Assembly: GCA_028717345.1 (NCBI GenBank)
Contig: JAQUNZ010000003.1
Coordinates: 1 to 64,000 of the forward strand
Origin: Candidatus Methanoperedens sp.
GTDB taxonomy: Archaea; Halobacteriota; Methanosarcinia; Methanosarcinales; Methanoperedenaceae
DNA length: 64,000 nucleotides
Direction of reading: 5' to 3'
Position numbers and translations under genes: made by a program. Shown here in pieces: positions 60,440-64,000 of the stretch. Positions within the stretch are counted from its first letter, which is position 1. Every line of letters begins with the position of its first letter. Under the pieces are notes generated by a model. That model ran no database searches. It was not told the origin of the DNA and saw only the letters and a list, made by a program, of their open reading frames with translations.

Positions 60440-61762
60440 ATGAATATGATGAAAACGAATAAACTCAAAAAACATTTGAAGTATTTCCTGTATGCAGCGA
60501 CCCTTCTCGCTGTTCTGACAGGTACTGTACAGGCGGCGGAAGAACCTAAAATTGATACGGGCGACACTGCATGGATGCTAATAAGTACAGCCCTTGTGAT
60601 GCTGATGATCCCTGCTGTGGGACTGTTCTACGGAGGAATGGTACGCAAGAAGAATGCGCTTTCGACCATAATGTTCAGCTTTGCCATTCTGGCGTTGATA
60701 AGTGTGCAGTGGGTGCTTGTAGGATACACTTTATCCTTTGGCAGTGATGTCAGAGGTATAATAGGGAACCTTGAATGGCTGGGTCTTGCAGGCGTAGGGA
60801 TCGTCCCCAATGCAGACTATGCAGCCACCATTCCGGCACTTGTATTTATGATGTTCCAGGGAATGTTCGCAATAATTACAGTATCCCTGATAACCGGCGC
60901 TTTTGTTGAACGAATAAAGTTCAGTGCATTCCTTGTCTTCTCCCTGCTCTGGGCGACCCTTGTGTACGATCCCATAGCACACTGGGTATGGGGGGCTGGA
61001 GGATGGCTTCGCGGAATGGGGGCGCTTGATTTTGCAGGCGGTACTGTGGTGCATGTTAGCGCAGGCGCAGCGGCTCTTGCATTTGCCATTGTCATCGGAG
61101 CACGAAAAGGATTCGGGAATCAGCCAATGGAGCCGCACAATATACCCATGACCGTCCTTGGGGCAGTACTTCTGTGGTTCGGATGGTTCGGGTTCAATGC
61201 AGGGAGCGCTCTTGGAAGCAATGGTCTTGCAGCAAGCGCATTCGTTGCAACAAATACGGCTGCGGCAGCCGCGGCGCTGACATGGACGCTTTTGAGCTGG
61301 TACCATAAGAGACCAAGCGTTCTTGGAACTGCAACCGGTGCGGTCGTCGGACTTGTGGCGATCACTCCTGCTTCGGGATTTGTCACCCCCATGGCGGCAA
61401 TAGCAATAGGCGCAATAGCTGCAGTGCTGAGCTATTATGTGATGCTCCTGCGGATGAAGAGCAAGATAGACGAATCTCTTGACGTCTTTGCATGTCACGG
61501 TGTGGGCGGCACATGGGGTGCCATCGCCACAGGAATTTTTGCAACAGCAGCCGTGAACTCTGCTGGATCTGGCTTGATAGACGGCAACCCAGGACAGGTA
61601 GTGATCCAGATAATCGCAGTGGCTGCGACCGGGATATTTTCTTTTGTTGCAACATTCATACTTGCAAAAATAATAGATGCGGCCATTGGGCTACGAGTAA
61701 AGGATGAAGAAGAAGCCGTAGGTCTTGATGTCGCTCAACATGCAGAAAAAGCTTATGCTTGA
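60440..61762 (+). CDS. amt: Ammonium transporter (Amt), copy 1
   Basis: 'DTAWMLISTALVMLMIPAVGLFYGGMVRKKNALSTIM', 'FACHGVGGTWGAIATGIFA'; ATG at 60440 leaves the operator upstream. Confidence 0.95.
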   Translation: MNMMKTNKLKKHLKYFLYAATLLAVLTGTVQAAEEPKIDTGDTAWMLISTALVMLMIPAVGLFYGGMVRKKNALSTIMFSFAILALISVQWVLVGYTLSFGSDVRGIIGNLEWLGLAGVGIVPNADYAATIPALVFMMFQGMFAIITVSLITGAFVERIKFSAFLVFSLLWATLVYDPIAHWVWGAGGWLRGMGALDFAGGTVVHVSAGAAALAFAIVIGARKGFGNQPMEPHNIPMTVLGAVLLWFGWFGFNAGSALGSNGLAASAFVATNTAAAAAALTWTLLSWYHKRPSVLGTATGAVVGLVAITPASGFVTPMAAIAIGAIAAVLSYYVMLLRMKSKIDESLDVFACHGVGGTWGAIATGIFATAAVNSAGSGLIDGNPGQVVIQIIAVAATGIFSFVATFILAKIIDAAIGLRVKDEEEAVGLDVAQHAEKAYA

Positions 61763-61772
61763 GGTGAATAAA

Positions 61773-62111
61773 ATGAAAAAAATAGAAGCGGTAATAAGAC
61801 CTGAGAATCTTGAATCGGTACGAGTTTCACTTGAGAAAAAAGGTATAGTGAGCATGACCGTGCTCGAAGTGCAGGGACGCGGGCGGCAGAAAGGCGTGTG
61901 CCTGCAATGGCGCGCTGGCGAATACTGCGTGGAATTCCTTCCCAAGCTCAGGATCGACATGGTAGTTCCTGATGATAAACTGGAAACTGCTATAGAGGCA
62001 ATAACCGCGGTCGCAAAGACTGGAAAGAATGGCGACGGGAAGATATTCGTTTATCCTGTCGAAGAGGTCGTGCGTGTCAGCACAGGAGAGCGCGGAAAGG
62101 AAGCCATATAG
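61773..62111 (+). CDS. glnK: PII nitrogen regulatory protein
   Basis: 'MKKIEAVIRPENLESVRVSLEKKGIVSMTVLEVQGRGRQKG', 'GKNGDGKIFVYPVEEVVRVSTGERG'. Confidence 0.95.
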   Translation: MKKIEAVIRPENLESVRVSLEKKGIVSMTVLEVQGRGRQKGVCLQWRAGEYCVEFLPKLRIDMVVPDDKLETAIEAITAVAKTGKNGDGKIFVYPVEEVVRVSTGERGKEAI

Positions 62112-62232
62112 GTCTGGCTTCCTTAATTTATTAAGGAAATACAAATAAAGATTTCAGGAGTTTAAAGATGTAAATAATCATATATAAATAGTTTACTCTA
62201 TTTTCGAGATAAATTTATATATAATGACTATC

Positions 62233-62252
62233 CAGTGGGTATCCGTATGCCT
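62233..62252 (+). promoter_or_regulatory. Candidate operator upstream of amt2 (CAGTGGGTATCCGTATGCCT)
   Basis: See amt1 element; downstream of aaatttatatata. Confidence 0.6.
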
Positions 62253-62272
62253 TATAAGAGGATTGAGTAAAC

Positions 62273-63589
62273 ATGGGAATGAAAATATCTTTGATGTGTT
62301 CCAAACAAATTTTTCTTGCAGTTATTTTAATTGCAACGCTGGCAAATGCAGCTTCTGCGGCAGAAGAATCAAAAATAGATACAGGCGATACGGCATGGGT
62401 ATTGATCAGCACAGCCCTTGTGATGCTGATGATCCCGGCTGTGGGTTTATTCTATGGAGGCATGGTACGGAAAAAGAACGCCCTCTCCACAATAATGTTC
62501 AGCTTTGCAATCCTTGCGCTCATAAGCGTGCAGTGGATACTGTTCGGCTACAGCCTTGCCTTCGGTCATGATGTCGGAGGAGTTATCGGAAGCCTTGACT
62601 GGATAGGGCTCAATGGTGTTGGAAATGCTCCAAATCCCGATTATGCAGCCACGATTCCCTCCATGGCATTCATGATGTTCCAGGCGATGTTCGCAGTCAT
62701 TACCGTGGTTCTCATTACTGGCGCTTTCGTTGAGCGCATCAAGTTCAGCGCATTCCTTGTATTCTCTTTTCTCTGGGCGACACTTGTCTATGATCCCATA
62801 GCCCACTGGGTCTGGGGCGCAGGCGGGTGGCTTCGGAACATGGGAGCGCTTGATTTTGCCGGCGGATTAGTTGTCCATGTCAGCGCCGGAGTATCTGCTG
62901 TTGCCATCGCGCTTGTGATAGGCGCCAGAAAGGGATTCGGGAAACACGTCATGGAGCCGCACAGCATTCCCCTGACCATCCTTGGGGCGATACTTCTCTG
63001 GTTCGGCTGGTTCGGGTTCAATGCCGGAAGCGCGGTAACAAGCGGAGCACTGGCTTCAAGCGCATTTGCAGTAACCAATACAGGCGGGGCTTCTGCGGCT
63101 TTAACATGGATGATCCTGAGCTGGTACCACAAGAAACCCAGTGTCCTTGGCACTGCGACAGGGGGCGTTGTGGGTCTTGCGGCAGTTACTCCTGCCTCTG
63201 GTTTTGTGACACCGCTTGCTGCCATTGCAATAGGGTCGATAGCAGCCGTGATAAGTTATTATGCGATGCTGTTCAGGATGAAGCGCAACATAGACGAGTC
63301 GCTTGATGTCTGGGCATGCCACGGCATAGGCGGGGCATGGGGCGCCATTGCCACAGGTATTTTTGCAACGACCCTTGTGAACCCCGCAGGCGCGAATGGT
63401 TTGCTGTATGGGAACAGCGCACTTCTTAACATACAGATAATGGCTGTAGCAGTGACCTGGGGTTACTCTTTCGTAGTTACGTTTATACTGGCGAAGGTCA
63501 TAGATGCAACCATTGGCTTACGCGTCGGCGAGGAAGAAGAGGCAGTTGGTCTTGATGTATCCCAGCACGCAGAAAAGGCTTACTCATGA
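62273..63589 (+). CDS. amt: Ammonium transporter (Amt), copy 2
   Basis: Highly similar to copy 1 throughout. Confidence 0.95.
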   Translation: MGMKISLMCSKQIFLAVILIATLANAASAAEESKIDTGDTAWVLISTALVMLMIPAVGLFYGGMVRKKNALSTIMFSFAILALISVQWILFGYSLAFGHDVGGVIGSLDWIGLNGVGNAPNPDYAATIPSMAFMMFQAMFAVITVVLITGAFVERIKFSAFLVFSFLWATLVYDPIAHWVWGAGGWLRNMGALDFAGGLVVHVSAGVSAVAIALVIGARKGFGKHVMEPHSIPLTILGAILLWFGWFGFNAGSAVTSGALASSAFAVTNTGGASAALTWMILSWYHKKPSVLGTATGGVVGLAAVTPASGFVTPLAAIAIGSIAAVISYYAMLFRMKRNIDESLDVWACHGIGGAWGAIATGIFATTLVNPAGANGLLYGNSALLNIQIMAVAVTWGYSFVVTFILAKVIDATIGLRVGEEEEAVGLDVSQHAEKAYS

Positions 63590-63598
63590 GGCCATTGA

Positions 63599-63685
63599 AT
63601 GAAAAAGATAGAAGCAATAATAAGACCCGAAGTCCTTGACCAGGTTCGGACAGTGCTGGAAGAGAAAGGAAAAGAAGCGATATAA
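63599..63685 (+). pseudogene. Internally deleted GlnK remnant (28 codons, frame kept)
   Basis: MKKIEAIIRPEVLDQVRTVLEEKGKEAI* = GlnK N-terminus joined to its C-terminal GKEAI. Confidence 0.85.
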
Positions 63686-63768
63686 GCTTCATTCCTTTTC
63701 CTTTATTTTTCGTTTTTCCTGATTTCAAAGTATATTCTTTAGAGCTTTCGTGAGTATGTATTATATAT

Positions 63769-63786
63769 CTGTGTATGCATACACAG
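63769..63786. promoter_or_regulatory. 18-bp perfect palindrome ctgtgtatgcatacacag upstream of a VapB-like gene
   Basis: Ends 5 nt before the ATG at 63792. Confidence 0.65.
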
Positions 63787-63791
63787 TAATA

Positions 63792-64000
63792 ATGGCGACA
63801 AAAACAATATCTATCAGGGAAGAAGTTTATGACGTCCTCAAGAGCCTGAAAAGAGAGAATGAGAGCTTCAGCGACGTGATCGGAAAACTTACAAAAAAAA
63901 GAAAATCAAACTTAAGAGAATATTTTGGTGTTTTGAAGGATAGTAAAGTATTGAATGAAATCGAAGAAGATACGAGGAAAATAAGAGCGGCAGCGAGGCA
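63792..64000 (+). CDS. VapB-type antitoxin (truncated by window end)
   Basis: MATKTISIREEVYDVLKSLKRENESFSDVIGKLTKKRKSNLREYFGVLKDSKVLNEIEEDTRKIRAAAR... Confidence 0.85.
   Translation, partial: MATKTISIREEVYDVLKSLKRENESFSDVIGKLTKKRKSNLREYFGVLKDSKVLNEIEEDTRKIRAAAR

Noticed and set aside
60731-61498. 255-aa antisense ORF opposite amt1, and similar long antisense ORFs (32616-33353 and 34570-35256 opposite polC; 38759-39361 opposite hsdM)
   Set aside because: Composition and position explained by codon bias of a confidently coding sense strand; no family resemblance

Overview
Archaeal chromosomal window. The gene content (D-family DNA polymerase DP2, histone, aIF5A, fibrillarin, archease, sn-glycerol-1-phosphate dehydrogenase, methanogenesis marker 8-like protein, a CcmF-type cytochrome c maturation cluster, nif) is consistent with a Methanosarcinales / Ca. 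Methanoperedens-like (ANME-2d) lineage; the lineage is inferred, not tested. Most of 1-31 kb and 44.8-53 kb is ordinary housekeeping. The accessory parts are: (i) a cytochrome c maturation / thiol-redox island at 15.3-23.1 kb; (ii) a type I R-M locus with a fused HsdM-HsdS at 35.6-41 kb, followed by a DUF1638 gene and a duplicated scrap of the hsdS 3' end; (iii) a decaying toxin-antitoxin region at 42-44.8 kb, with a broken BrnT, a HepT carrying one in-frame stop, a BrnT-like pair, relic duplications and three copies of a GC-rich hairpin repeat; (iv) a CBS / AAA-ATPase / TOPRIM-like gene set at 53.3-55.6 kb; (v) a nifH-I1-I2-D-K-fdxB cluster without nifEN in the window, next to two amt genes, the second followed by a 28-codon internally deleted glnK. 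nifH, amt1 and amt2 share a ~20-bp semi-palindromic element just downstream of their TATA-like boxes, a candidate nitrogen-regulator operator. An unannotated 21-aa Lys-rich microprotein ORF and a 15-bp palindromic iteron array are also reported. No rRNA or CRISPR array was seen. All calls are by reading translated sequence and motifs; no database search was run.
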